Notes: generated by a model not told the origin, from the letters alone. A stretch of DNA of 38,097 nucleotides from an uncultured Desulfovibrio sp. (GCA_944324555.1 CALUWU010000185.1:1-38097), one strand, 5' to 3'; counted from the first letter of the stretch, positions 14,093 to 22,842 are shown. Made by a program: numbers and translations.

Positions 14093-15154
14093 GCCGTCCA
14101 GATCGCTCCAGCGCAGCACGGTATCTTCAGGAATGTCGCGGCGGGCGCGCATGGTCAGCACTTCGTAATAATTGCGCGGCGAAATGCCGTGGGCCGGACG
14201 CTTCCAGGTCAGATCTTCCGGAGCGATGGTCTTGCCCGCGGGAATATCGCGCGCGGCGACCAGAGAACGGCGCGCGTTGCGACGCGCGGGCGCCTCTTCG
14301 GGCAGGGCGCGCAGGGCAAAGTCTCCCACGCTGGCCAGCGTGCGCCGGATACGGCTCTGGAAAAGCTTGAGGTCTTCCTTGTCCATGGCGTGATAGTGAT
14401 CGTTGCCGGGCAGGGTCTTGTCGTGGCTGAAATGCTTTTCCAGAATTCGGGCGCCCAGCAGGGTCGCCGTTTCCAGAATATGCATGTCGTCGGGCAGGGT
14501 ATGATCGGAGTAACCGATCACATGCCGCGGGAAATGATGTTTCAGGCCGCGAATCATACCCAGCGCGGCGTGTTCGTCCCGCGTGGGATAATTCAGGACG
14601 CAGTGCAGCAGGGCAAGGGGATTCCCCTTCGCCTCGATCCATTCCACGGCCTCGGCGATCTCGTGCAGATGCGCCGCTCCCGTGGACAGGATGATCGGCT
14701 TGCCGAAATCGCACAGGAACTCGATGAAGGGCCTGTTCGTGATGTCCGAAGAGGAAATTTTGAACACGTCCATGAGATCGTTGAGGAAACGGGCGGACTC
14801 GACGTCAAAGGGCGTGGACATGAAGGCGATGCCGGCGGCGTCGCAGTGCTTCTTGAGCGCCTCGAACTCGCCCTTCCAGAACGAGTCGTGTTTCTTAAAA
14901 AGTTCGTACTGGCTACGCGTCGGCTCCTTGGAGGTGTCCCAGTAGGCGGGAGAATCCTTGGAGGCGAGGGTCGCCGCCTTGTAGGTCTGGAACTTGATGG
15001 CGTCCGCGCCGCCTTCGGCGGCCTCGTCCACAAGACGCCGGGCAATGTCCATGCTGCCCTCGTGGTTGACGCCGGCCTCGGCGATGACGTAGGGAACCGC
15101 AATGCGTTCCTGCGGCGCGGCCTCGTTGAATATGTCCATGATATGCATCATCAT
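14090..15154 (-). CDS. N-acetylneuraminate/nonulosonate synthase family (NeuB/SpsE-like) with SAF domain
   Basis: The 354-residue protein has a NeuB TIM barrel followed by a C-terminal SAF antifreeze-like domain. Barrel signatures are VIAEAGVNHEGSMDIAR, GADAIKFQTYKA, STPFDVESARFL, KISSSDITNRPF, GKPIILSTGAA, GYSDHTLP and HFSHDKTLPGNDH. The SAF part is RRSLVAARDIPAGKTI, LTWKRPAHGI. The family condenses phosphoenolpyruvate with an N-acyl hexosamine to form a nine-carbon sugar acid. Whether this makes sialic, legionaminic or pseudaminic acid cannot be read off. The start at 15154 is chosen for AAGGAT upstream; two further ATG codons follow in frame. No CMP-sugar synthetase or epimerase is nearby in this window. 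Confidence 0.88.
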   Translation of the reverse strand: MMMHIMDIFNEAAPQERIAVPYVIAEAGVNHEGSMDIARRLVDEAAEGGADAIKFQTYKAATLASKDSPAYWDTSKEPTRSQYELFKKHDSFWKGEFEALKKHCDAAGIAFMSTPFDVESARFLNDLMDVFKISSSDITNRPFIEFLCDFGKPIILSTGAAHLHEIAEAVEWIEAKGNPLALLHCVLNYPTRDEHAALGMIRGLKHHFPRHVIGYSDHTLPDDMHILETATLLGARILEKHFSHDKTLPGNDHYHAMDKEDLKLFQSRIRRTLASVGDFALRALPEEAPARRNARRSLVAARDIPAGKTIAPEDLTWKRPAHGISPRNYYEVLTMRARRDIPEDTVLRWSDLDG

Positions 15155-15212
15155 TCGTATCCTTGTGCGGCCTCCCCGCCTGGGGCGGGAGGGAAAAAGG
15201 GACGGCGGAGGC

Positions 15213-15241
15213 ATGTTACCCTTTTGCCCCGGGAATGAAAA
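15213..15241 (-). promoter_or_regulatory. Candidate promoter of the NeuB-like gene
   Basis: On the minus strand TTTTCA (15241-15236), a 17-bp spacer and TAACAT (15218-15213). It lies about 60 bases before the ATG at 15154. Each hexamer matches four of six consensus positions. Confidence 0.4.
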
Positions 15242-15265
15242 GCGGCGCGGAGGCCCTTCCCCGCC

Positions 15266-15294
15266 TTGGCAAGGGGACGGTCCTCCGCTATGGT
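15266..15294 (+). promoter_or_regulatory. Candidate promoter of the DMT transporter gene
   Basis: TTGGCA (15266-15271), a 17-bp spacer and TATGGT (15289-15294), 34 bases ahead of the ATG at 15329. It is divergent from the NeuB-like promoter. Confidence 0.5.
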
Positions 15295-15328
15295 GAGACG
15301 CCCGCAATCGACGGGCGGTGGGGGATGC

Positions 15329-16231
15329 ATGCAGCGTATCAGCCAAGGGTATGCCGCCGCTCTGGCGGCGACCGTCATCTGGTCGGGCAATTTTGTCGTG
15401 GCGCGCGCCGTGGCCGACATGATTCCCCCGTGGCAGTGCAACTTCTGGCGCTGGGCCGTGGCGCTCGCGGCGCTGCTACCCTTTGCCTGGAAACGGCTCG
15501 CCGCCGATCTTCCCCGCATCCGCGAACATCTGCGCTACCTGACCCTTCAGGGCGTGCTGGGCGTGACGCTCATGAACACGCTCATCTACAAGGCCGGGCA
15601 GACCACGGAAAGCCTCAACATGGCCCTGCTCGTGCCGACGGCCCCCGTCGTCATCCTGCTGCTTTCCCGCATTCTCTACGGCGAGGCCATTTCGCCCCGG
15701 CGCATGATCGGCGTTCTCCTCGTGCTGGCGGGCGTGACCATTCTTGTCAGCCGGGGCGACTGGGAGCGCCTCGCCACCCTGAGCCTGAACGCCGGCGACT
15801 TCTGGGCTCTTGGCGGCGCGTTCTGCTTCGGGCTCTATTCGCTCTTCATGCGGCGGCGGCCCGAAGGCATTTCCCCCCTGGGCTTCAATGTGGCCGTCTT
15901 CGCCCTGGGGCTGCTCTGCTCCCTGCCGTTCACGCTGGCGGAGGCCGTTCTCCTGCCGCTGCCGCGCGCTTCCGCGCCGGTCGTCGTTTCCGTGCTCTAT
16001 ACGGGCGTCGGCTGCTCCTTTCTTTCCTTCTGGTTCTGGACGCTGGCCATAGACAGGATCGGCCCGGTGCGCGCGGGCATCGTGTATTATTCCCTGCCTG
16101 TTTTCGCCGCGGCGGCCTCGGCGCTCATCCTTGGCGAGAGCATCGTCGGCGCCCAGATTGTCGGCGGAACGCTGGTCGTCGGCGGCATCGTCGCGGCCAC
16201 CCTGCGCTCGCCCCACAGGAACCGGCAGTAA
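15329..16231 (+). CDS. EamA/DMT-family transporter
   Basis: The 300-residue protein has ten predicted membrane helices arranged as two EamA repeats. The first begins near ALAATVIWSGNFVVARAVA and the second near GDFWALGGAFCFGLYSLFMRR. The final repeat has VSVLYTGVGCSFLSFWFW and GILGES-like ILGESIVGAQIVGG. Members export metabolites, commonly amino acids or nucleosides; the substrate is not predictable. The ATG at 15329 gives the first helix a normal N-terminus, with a GGTGGGGG Shine-Dalgarno-like tract just before it. rdgB follows 49 bases downstream, probably on the same transcript. Confidence 0.88.
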   Translation: MQRISQGYAAALAATVIWSGNFVVARAVADMIPPWQCNFWRWAVALAALLPFAWKRLAADLPRIREHLRYLTLQGVLGVTLMNTLIYKAGQTTESLNMALLVPTAPVVILLLSRILYGEAISPRRMIGVLLVLAGVTILVSRGDWERLATLSLNAGDFWALGGAFCFGLYSLFMRRRPEGISPLGFNVAVFALGLLCSLPFTLAEAVLLPLPRASAPVVVSVLYTGVGCSFLSFWFWTLAIDRIGPVRAGIVYYSLPVFAAAASALILGESIVGAQIVGGTLVVGGIVAATLRSPHRNRQ

Positions 16232-16280
16232 TTCTTTCCCCTCCTTCCACCGCAGCACCCGCAACTTCAAGGACATACCC

Positions 16281-16934
16281 ATGAACTCTTCCATGACCGT
16301 CATTCTGGCCACCCGCAACGCGGGCAAAATCCGCGAACTGGGCGAACTGCTGTCCGGCTACGGCATGCAGACCCTGGGTCTGGACGCCTTTTCCGGCATC
16401 GGCGAAATCGAGGAAACAGGCTCGACCTTCGAGGAAAACGCCCTGATCAAGGCGCGCGCCGTGGCGCGGCTGACAGGGCACATCTGCATTGCCGACGACT
16501 CCGGTCTTGAGGTGGACGCCCTCGGCGGCGCGCCGGGCGTCTACTCCGCCCGCTATGCCGACGACTGGCACTCCTGCGACGGCGAAAGCCGGGATCAGCG
16601 CAATATCCGCAAGCTGCTGCTGACGCTCTCCCGGATGCCGGACGCCCCCCGCGCGGGCCGTTTCGTCTGCTGCATGGCCGCCGTCAAGCCGGACTTCCTC
16701 GGCGGCGACGAACTCGTCGTGCGCGGGGCCTGGGAAGGCGTCATTCTGGAAAGCCCGCGCGGCGAGAACGGTTTCGGCTACGATCCCGTCTTTCTCGATC
16801 CCGAACTCGGCAAGTCCGCCGCCGAGCTCAGCGGCCCGGAAAAGAACGCGCGCAGCCACCGCGCCCGGGCCCTGCATCTGCTCATGGAACGCTGGCAGGG
16901 CTTCATCGAACAGGCGGAAAATCCTGCTTCGTAG
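16281..16934 (+). CDS. rdgB: XTP/dITP pyrophosphatase (RdgB/HAM1)
   Basis: The 217-residue protein removes non-canonical purine nucleotides (dITP, XTP) from the pool. Signatures are ILATRNAGKIRELGELL, TGSTFEENALIKARAVA, ADDSGLEVDALGGAPGVYSAR and GENGFGYDPVF, with SHRARAL at the end. The ATG at 16281 has AAGGA upstream. It lies 49 bases after the DMT transporter stop and 135 bases before the DegT aminotransferase gene. Codon use is like that of its neighbours. Confidence 0.95.
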   Translation: MNSSMTVILATRNAGKIRELGELLSGYGMQTLGLDAFSGIGEIEETGSTFEENALIKARAVARLTGHICIADDSGLEVDALGGAPGVYSARYADDWHSCDGESRDQRNIRKLLLTLSRMPDAPRAGRFVCCMAAVKPDFLGGDELVVRGAWEGVILESPRGENGFGYDPVFLDPELGKSAAELSGPEKNARSHRARALHLLMERWQGFIEQAENPAS

Positions 16935-17069
16935 CGTAACAACCACACCGCAAAAACGCGGTTTCACAAATTAACCAGCTGATTTTCATTGATTTCATAC
17001 CGCAGACGTCTCCGAGGACGCGCCCCGGCCGGGGCGGCGTCTCCCGGGGCGCCGGCAAGGGAGAGGATC

Positions 17070-18218
17070 ATGCCCCTTCGTCTTTCCATGTCCATCGTGG
17101 GCGAGGCAGAGGCCGAAGCCGTCCGCCGCGTCATCACCGAGGACGGCTATCTTGGCATCGGCAAGGAAACTCACGCGTTTGAAAAGGAAGTCGCCGCCTA
17201 TCTTGGCGTCGACGAAAAATTCGTCGTTTCGGCCAATACCGGAACGGCGGCCCTCACGCTGGCCGTGGACGCCCTGCGCCCGACCTCGTGGAAAGGCGCC
17301 GGCAAACCCCGCGTTCTCGTGCCGTCCCTCACCTTCGCGGCCTCCTTTCAGGCCGTGCTCGCCGCCGGCTGCGAGCCGGTCGCCTGCGACGTGCTGCCGG
17401 AAACCGGCACCATTGACCTTGAGGACGCGGAACGCCGCCTGACGCCGGACGTCTTTGCCATCATGCCCGTGCATTACGCCAGCAACCCCTGGCATATCGA
17501 CGCCGTCTACGACTTTGCCCGCCGTCGCGGCCTGCGCGTCATCGAAGACGCCGCCCACGCCTTCGGCTGCCGGCACAAGGAAAAGAAAATCGGCAGCTTC
17601 GGCGACGCCGTCTGCTTCAGCTTCGACGGCATCAAGAATATTACCTGCGGCGAGGGCGGCCTCTGCGTCATCTTCAACGAGGAGGAAGCGCGCATCGCCG
17701 CCGACGCCCGCCTGCTCGCGGTGGAAGGCGACACGGCGGCCCGCTTCGCCGGCGTGCGCACCTGGGACCCGGACGTGAAGCGGCTCGGCTGGCGCTTTCA
17801 CATGAGCAATATCATGGCCGCCGTGGGCCGCGTGCAGCTCGCCCGGCTGGAACCCGAATTCATCCCCGCGCGCCGGCGTCTGGCCGCGCTTTATGCGGCG
17901 CGTCTGGAAGGCCTGAAGGACGCGGCCCTGCTGCGCCAGTCCCCCGACGACTTCATCGTGCCCCACATTCAGGTCGTGCGTATCCTCAACGGGCGCAAGG
18001 ACGCCGTCAAGGCTGCGCTGGCCGCCCGCGACATTCCCATGGGCGTACACTACAAGCCCAACCACCTGCTGACCCTCTTCCGCCCGGAAGCGGGCGATCC
18101 CCCCTTCCCCGCGACGGAACAGCTCTACAGGGAACTGGTCACCCTGCCGCTGCATCCCGGCCTGACCGACGACGACGTCAATTTCGTCTGCGACGCGCTT
18201 GCCGAGGCCCTGAAATAG
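17070..18218 (+). CDS. DegT/DnrJ/EryC1/StrS-family PLP aminotransferase
   Basis: The 382-residue protein is a sugar aminotransferase-type enzyme with pyridoxal phosphate on Lys189 (SFDGIKNITCGEGG). Other conserved stretches are SANTGTAALTLAVDALR, VPSLTFAASFQAVLAAG, PVHYASNPWHIDAVYDFA, VIEDAAHAFG, and GWRFHMSNIMAAVGRVQL. These enzymes usually make amino sugars on nucleotide-linked keto-sugars. The ATG at 17070 has GGGAGAGGA six bases upstream. The stop TAG is immediately followed by the ATG of the GtrA-glycosyltransferase fusion, implying an operon. The pathway product is unknown; an amino sugar of a surface glycan is a reasonable inference. Confidence 0.9.
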   Translation: MPLRLSMSIVGEAEAEAVRRVITEDGYLGIGKETHAFEKEVAAYLGVDEKFVVSANTGTAALTLAVDALRPTSWKGAGKPRVLVPSLTFAASFQAVLAAGCEPVACDVLPETGTIDLEDAERRLTPDVFAIMPVHYASNPWHIDAVYDFARRRGLRVIEDAAHAFGCRHKEKKIGSFGDAVCFSFDGIKNITCGEGGLCVIFNEEEARIAADARLLAVEGDTAARFAGVRTWDPDVKRLGWRFHMSNIMAAVGRVQLARLEPEFIPARRRLAALYAARLEGLKDAALLRQSPDDFIVPHIQVVRILNGRKDAVKAALAARDIPMGVHYKPNHLLTLFRPEAGDPPFPATEQLYRELVTLPLHPGLTDDDVNFVCDALAEALK

Positions 18219-19682
18219 ATGGACGCGCGCCAGCTTCTCTCCCTGTGCCGGGCGGCGCTGCGCCGCCGCTTCGGCCGCTATGTCGTCACCGGCGTTCTGG
18301 CCACCCTGACCTATTTTCTGGGCGGCCTGTTCTTCGTGCGCCTTCTGGGCTGGCCCCTGCTGGCCGGCAACGCCTGCGCCTTCGCGCTCGGCTTTGTCGT
18401 TTCCTATACGGGGCAGCGCTTCTGGACGTTCGGCGAGGCGCGGGGCCGCCACGCCGTCTTTCTCCCCCGCTTCGCCCTGACGCAGCTTGCCGGCCTCGCG
18501 GCCAACTCCCTTGTCGTCGGCGTTCTTGACCGCCTCGCCTGCCCCTACGAGATCTCGATGATCGTCGCCGGGGCGCTGGTCCCCCTGCTGACCTACGCCC
18601 TCTTGCGGTTCTGGGTTTTCCGCAATGCGGAAAACGCTCCTTCCCCGCGCGCCTGCGCCGTTCTGCCGGGCTTCAATCCGAACCCCGAGCCCCTGCCGCC
18701 GCTGCCCACGGATCGCGCCCCGCTCGTTTCCGTGATCATGAACTGCCTCAACAGCAGTCAGGATCTTGAAGAAGCCCTTGACAGCCTCGCCGCCCAGACA
18801 TTCGTCGATTTCGAGGTCATTTTCTGGGACAACGGCTCCACGGACAAGAGCCCCCTGATAGCCCAGGGGCACGCCGGCCTGCGCGGCCGGCTGCGCTACT
18901 TCCGGGGAACAAGGACCGTGCCGCTGGGCGCGGCCCGCAATCTGGCCATACGCGAGGCGCGCGGCGAGCTGATTGCCTTCCTCGACTGCGACGACCTCTG
19001 GCGGCCGGAAAAGCTGGCCCAGCAGGTTCCCCTCTTTGACGACCCCGAAGTCGGCCTTGTCTGCACGGATACGGAAATGTTCGACGGCCGCCGCGTGCTG
19101 CAACGCGTCTTTGCCAACAGCGCGCCGGGACGGGGGCGGGTCTTCGGCGATCTCCTGCGCCGCCAGTGGATTTCCATGTCATCGGCCGTGCTGCGCCGCT
19201 CGGCTCTCGACGCCGCGGCCGGACCTCTCAACGCCGACGGCTGCCCCCAGTGGTTCGACGAAAGCCTCAACGTCTGCGAGGAGGCCGACGTCTTCTATCG
19301 CGTGGCCCACGACTGGAAGCTGGATTATGCGGACGCACCCCTGACCGTCTGGCGCGTGCACGGCGGCAATACGACCTTCCGCAAGTTCGGCCAGTTTGCG
19401 AACGAAACCCTGCGGATTCTGAACAAGCATCTGGCTCTCTACCCCGGCTACGAGACGGAGCACGCCGATCTTGTCCTGCTGCTGCGTCAGCGGGCGGCCT
19501 TCCAGAAGGCCGTCGCCCTCTGGCGGGAGGGCAGGGGCGGCAAGGCCCGCGAAGAGCTGCGCCCGTGGCGCGACTGCTCCCGCAAGCACCGCCTGTTCTG
19601 GCTGGCCAGCTACCTGCCCGGCGCCTGCTTTGATCCCGCGGCCCGGATCTACTTCGCCCTTCCGCGTCTGGCGCGCCGCTAG
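18219..19682 (+). CDS. GtrA-like membrane domain fused to a family 2 glycosyltransferase
   Basis: This 487-residue protein combines two parts normally encoded separately. Residues about 15-140 are a GtrA-like unit with four membrane helices (FGRYVVTGVLATLTYFLGG, LAGNACAFALGFVVSYTGQ, RFWTF, then FALTQLAGLAANSLVVGVL and LVPLLTYALLRFWVFRN). After a Pro-rich linker (145-172) comes a GT-A domain with VSVIMNCLNSSQDLEEALD, FWDNGSTDKSP and the DxD-containing AFLDCDDLWRPEKL. A helical tail follows (VALWREGRGGKAREEL). GtrA proteins flip lipid-linked sugars; GT2 enzymes transfer sugars. The first codon directly follows the DegT stop. The fusion is directly visible in one continuous frame; the coupled role is inference. 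Confidence 0.85.
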   Translation: MDARQLLSLCRAALRRRFGRYVVTGVLATLTYFLGGLFFVRLLGWPLLAGNACAFALGFVVSYTGQRFWTFGEARGRHAVFLPRFALTQLAGLAANSLVVGVLDRLACPYEISMIVAGALVPLLTYALLRFWVFRNAENAPSPRACAVLPGFNPNPEPLPPLPTDRAPLVSVIMNCLNSSQDLEEALDSLAAQTFVDFEVIFWDNGSTDKSPLIAQGHAGLRGRLRYFRGTRTVPLGAARNLAIREARGELIAFLDCDDLWRPEKLAQQVPLFDDPEVGLVCTDTEMFDGRRVLQRVFANSAPGRGRVFGDLLRRQWISMSSAVLRRSALDAAAGPLNADGCPQWFDESLNVCEEADVFYRVAHDWKLDYADAPLTVWRVHGGNTTFRKFGQFANETLRILNKHLALYPGYETEHADLVLLLRQRAAFQKAVALWREGRGGKAREELRPWRDCSRKHRLFWLASYLPGACFDPAARIYFALPRLARR

Positions 19683-19716
19683 AACGACGGGGCGTATGAA
19701 AATGCTCTGACTGTCC

Positions 19717-19801
19717 GGGGGGGGAAGGGAAACCCCTCTGCTCGCGCGAGAGGTGTTTCCCTTCCCCCCGGGCCCCCCATCCCTTCCCCAGCGCGCTTTT
19801 T
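19717..19801 (+). repeat. Dispersed repeat E2, copy c
   Basis: A 21-bp hairpin with one mismatch (arms 19719-19739 and 19749-19769), loop GCTCGCGCG, then CCCCCCATCCCTTCCCC and AGCGCGCTTTTTC. It starts 34 bases after the stop of the GtrA fusion gene and is oriented with it. A partial E1 terminus, TAGAGCGTTTCACC, follows at 19810-19823. The rest of the 19683-19963 interval holds no gene. Confidence 0.85.
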
Positions 19802-19963
19802 CAGCGGGATAGAGCGTTTCACCTTATCTTCCCCCAAACCCGCTCTCTGTTTCAGGCAGGCGAAGACGGCATTCCTCGTCGCAGGCGACTTTCAGCGGGA
19901 TCATGTTTTTCCGGAAGCTTTCCCTAAGTCCGGCTGGCGCCGGAAAATCCTCGGAGGACCGTC

Positions 19964-20785
19964 ATGGTTTTTGAACATCCCGCCGTGCAGGCGCTGATCG
20001 CAGGGTCGCTTTCCTGGCTTTCCGTCAGCGCGGGCGCGGCCCTGATTTTCGTTCGTCAGAATTTTTCCCGCTTCGTCATGGACTGCCTTCTCGGCGCGGC
20101 GGGCGGCATGATGCTGGCCGCCGCCTTTCTGGGGCTGCTGGCGCCGGCCCTGGAAATGACGGAACACCTTGGCCGCCTTTCCTTCCTGCCCGTCATGATC
20201 GGTCTTGCCCTGGGCGCGGGCTTTCTGCTGGGACTGGACAGGATTCTGCCCCATCTGCATGTCATGCAGAACAATGTTGAAGGGCCGGATACGCGCTGGC
20301 GGCGCAGCATTCTGCTTGTCGCCGCCATGGCCCTGCATCACATTCCCGAAGGTCTGGCCGTCGGCGTCGGCTACGGCGCGGCCGCCCATCCCGACGCCGT
20401 GCGGGCGCTGACGGAAGGCGTCGCGGGCGCGGACCTTGCCACGGCGATACTTCTGACGGCCTCCATCATGCTGCAAAACATCCCGGAAGGGCTTGTCGTC
20501 GCGCTGGCCCTGCGCGCCGAAGGCTGTCCGGCGCGCTCCTGTTTCCTCTGGGGAGCTGCCTCCGGGGCGACCGCGCCGCTGGGCGCCCTGCCCGGGGCGC
20601 TGGCCGCGACGCTGGCCTCGGGGCTGCTCCCCGTGGCGCTTGCCTTTGCCGCTGGTGCAATGATATATGTAGTTCTGGAAGAAGTTATTCCTGAAGCCAA
20701 TGCTTCTGGTAACGGCAACGCCGCGACCATCGCCGCCATTGGCGGCCTGTGTCTTGTCGTGCTGATGGAAAGCCTCTTCGGCTAG
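19964..20785 (+). CDS. ZIP-family metal transporter (ZupT-like)
   Basis: The 273-residue protein has about eight membrane helices. The two ZIP metal-site motifs are in place: ALHHIPEGLAVGVG (near residue 125) and LQNIPEGLVVALAL (near 170). ZIP proteins import Zn(II), Fe(II) or similar ions into the cytoplasm. The start at 19964 has CGGAGG seven bases before. It stands alone on its transcript; a hairpin (20856-20899) follows the stop. Metal specificity cannot be predicted, and no metal-regulator box was recognised upstream. Confidence 0.9.
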   Translation: MVFEHPAVQALIAGSLSWLSVSAGAALIFVRQNFSRFVMDCLLGAAGGMMLAAAFLGLLAPALEMTEHLGRLSFLPVMIGLALGAGFLLGLDRILPHLHVMQNNVEGPDTRWRRSILLVAAMALHHIPEGLAVGVGYGAAAHPDAVRALTEGVAGADLATAILLTASIMLQNIPEGLVVALALRAEGCPARSCFLWGAASGATAPLGALPGALAATLASGLLPVALAFAAGAMIYVVLEEVIPEANASGNGNAATIAAIGGLCLVVLMESLFG

Positions 20786-20855
20786 ACATCCGGGAACGCA
20801 ACGCTCCGATGCCCCGCCGCAAGAACTGAACGGGCGACCGGGAAGCGCACAGATC

Positions 20856-20899
20856 CAACAGGCAGTCCCCGCAGGATACTGCGGAGATTGCCTGTCGGC
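20856..20899 (+). terminator. Hairpin after the ZIP transporter gene
   Basis: ACAGGCAGTCCCCGCAG pairs with CTGCGGAGATTGCCTGT around a GATA loop, with small internal mismatches. No T-run follows, so it may be an mRNA-stabilising structure or a factor-dependent end rather than a true intrinsic terminator. Confidence 0.4.
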
Positions 20900-21042
20900 T
20901 TATCGCCCCCCGGCGTCGCCCCGCTTTTTCGAACAGACCCTGCCGCAGGCCCCGGAGCGTCGGCTCCGCGCAGACTCAGCCCTTTCCCTCGTCTCAAAAG
21001 GGCCTGCTTGCGACGATTTCAGACGTCAGGAGGATACTCCCC

Positions 21043-22620
21043 ATGTGTGCTTCCCGGAAGACGGCCTTCCTTGTGCTTGCCATCGCCGTTGCCCTTGTCG
21101 CGTGCAATGCGATGGCCTTTTTCTTTTCCTGGGGTCTTCTTGTCTCCACAGTTATCGGACTTGCCGGAGCGGGTCTGATATTTTTTATAGTTCTGCAAAT
21201 CTGCAAGGCCGACGTCGTGATCCGCTACGTCGAGGACGTCGTCGCCGGCAAGAACCCCGACGCCGGCCCCTGCAAGGACTTCGGCCCCGTGGGCGAGGCG
21301 GTCTGCGCGCTGGTTGTCCGCAGCCGGGAGCGGAGCCACTGGTACGAAAGCATCCTCAACACCATCCCCTACGCCATTTCCGTAACGGATATGGACATGA
21401 AGTGGACCTTCTGCAACACGGCTTCGCTCAAGGGCATGGAGATTGAGGGCGACTACCGCGGCCAGCACTGCTCCCGCAAGAACGGCAATCTCTGCAATAC
21501 GCCCCAGTGCGGCATCGAGCGCATGCGGCAGGGCGTTCACCGCTTCAAGAACAGGCTGCCCAACGGCCGTTTCATGTCCATGAACATGCACTGGCTGACG
21601 GACCTTTCCGGCAACCGCATCGGCCATGTCGAACTCGGCCGCGACATCACGGAAGAAACGGAACTCCGGCGCCAAGCCGCCGCCGCGGCCCGCAAGGGGC
21701 GTCTGGAAACGGTCGACAGCATCGCGACCGCCGTCGATGCGCTCAAGGAAGCCAATTCCGCCCTGATCCGCGAAATCGAGGACGTCAAGCGGCGCACCGC
21801 CGACACCTCTGCCCATATCAATGAAACGGCCTCCGCCATGGAGGAAATGAACGCCACCGTTTCCGACGTGGCCCGCAACGCCGCCACCGCCGCCGGAGCG
21901 ACAAGCGCCGTGCAGGAAGAAGCCGCCGCCTGCAGCAAGGACATGGGGCAGACCGTCGACAGCATGCACGCCGTCCGCGAAACCGCCACCAGCCTCAAGC
22001 AGGAAATGGAATCCCTCGACGGCCAGTCCCGGGATATCGGGGCCGTTCTGGGCATCATTCGCGACATCGCCGATCAGACAAACCTTCTGGCGCTCAACGC
22101 CGCCATCGAGGCCGCCCGCGCCGGCGAGGCCGGGCGCGGCTTTGCCGTCGTGGCCGACGAAGTCCGCAAGCTGGCCGAAAAGACCATGAGCGCGACCACG
22201 GAAGTCGAAGACGCCGTGCACGCCATTCAGAACAGCAGCAGCCAGAGCGCCCGCACCGTGGAAAATACCGTGGAAGCCATTGGACAGGTCGCGGCCCTTG
22301 CGGGCAAGAGCGGGCAGTCGCTGGCCCAGATTCACAGCCTCGCTTCCAACGCCAACGAACAGGCGCAGTCCATCGCCACGGCCGCGTCGCAGCAGTCCGC
22401 CACGGCCGAAAGCATCAACGGCACCATCGCCGACATTTCCAATATCAGCCGCTCCATTCTTGACGCCATGGAGTCGGCCAACCAGCACGTCCACGGCATG
22501 GAAACCCATGTCGACGCCATTCAGACCATGCTGGACAACATTCGCGCGGGCGTCCGCAAGGAAGAAGCCGAAGAAGAAGCCCGCGCGAACGGCGAGGCGC
22601 CGCTCACGGAGCTGTCCTAG
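21043..22620 (+). CDS. Methyl-accepting chemotaxis protein with PAS domain
   Basis: The 525-residue receptor begins with two closely spaced membrane helices (about 6-28 and 30-52), so there is almost no periplasmic sensor. A cytoplasmic PAS-like domain (about 100-215) follows, with [16 protein letters not shown]. It contains a cysteine-rich segment, [20 protein letters not shown] coiled-coil signalling region ends at about 520, with the conserved hairpin tip [19 protein letters not shown] (near 345-363) and [14 protein letters not shown]. No HAMP domain or C-terminal CheR pentapeptide is evident. The cysteines could bind a metal, haem or cluster, suggesting cytoplasmic redox or ligand sensing; this is inference. 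AGGAGG precedes the ATG. The stop TAG is the first part of an E1 repeat. Confidence 0.92.
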   Translation: MCASRKTAFLVLAIAVALVACNAMAFFFSWGLLVSTVIGLAGAGLIFFIVLQICKADVVIRYVEDVVAGKNPDAGPCKDFGPVGEAVCALVVRSRERSHWYESILNTIPYAISVTDMDMKWTFCNTASLKGMEIEGDYRGQHCSRKNGNLCNTPQCGIERMRQGVHRFKNRLPNGRFMSMNMHWLTDLSGNRIGHVELGRDITEETELRRQAAAAARKGRLETVDSIATAVDALKEANSALIREIEDVKRRTADTSAHINETASAMEEMNATVSDVARNAATAAGATSAVQEEAAACSKDMGQTVDSMHAVRETATSLKQEMESLDGQSRDIGAVLGIIRDIADQTNLLALNAAIEAARAGEAGRGFAVVADEVRKLAEKTMSATTEVEDAVHAIQNSSSQSARTVENTVEAIGQVAALAGKSGQSLAQIHSLASNANEQAQSIATAASQQSATAESINGTIADISNISRSILDAMESANQHVHGMETHVDAIQTMLDNIRAGVRKEEAEEEARANGEAPLTELS

Positions 22621-22766
22621 AGCATTTTCAGTTTGAAACGCGTTGCGTTTCAAACCATACGGCCTGTCGCTTCGCGGAAAAAGCGCGGTTTTTCCGCTTG
22701 CTTTGGGCCGGGCGGCGCTGCGCCGCCGCCTCGCGTTTCACCTTTTTCAAAGCTAAAACGCTCTAG
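22618..22766 (+). repeat. Dispersed repeat E1, copy d (complete)
   Basis: The reference copy. It is bounded by CTAG at 22617-22620 and 22763-22766; just inside are AGCATTTT and AAAACGCT, an 8-bp terminal inverted repeat with one mismatch. It holds four successive hairpins: GTTTGAAACGC/GCGTTTCAAAC, GCGGAAAAA/TTTTTCCGC, GGCGGCG/CGCCGCC and GCGTTTCACCTTT/AAAGCTAAAACGC. It starts at the TAG stop of the chemoreceptor gene. It looks like a miniature inverted-repeat element. Confidence 0.8.
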
Positions 22767-22842
22767 GCGCGGGCGCGTTACGTCTTCTTGAAGGGAAAGC
22801 CCCTTCCTCCCCCGAAACCAGCCTCAGAGGCCCGACAACAAA

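Noticed and set aside
16995-19103. 702-residue minus-strand open frame across the DegT and GtrA-GT genes
   Set aside because: Antisense to two well-supported genes; composition is typical of a GC-rich shadow frame.
20786-21042. Small gene between the ZIP transporter and the chemoreceptor
   Set aside because: Only short frames without ribosome-binding sites; the visible feature is a hairpin.
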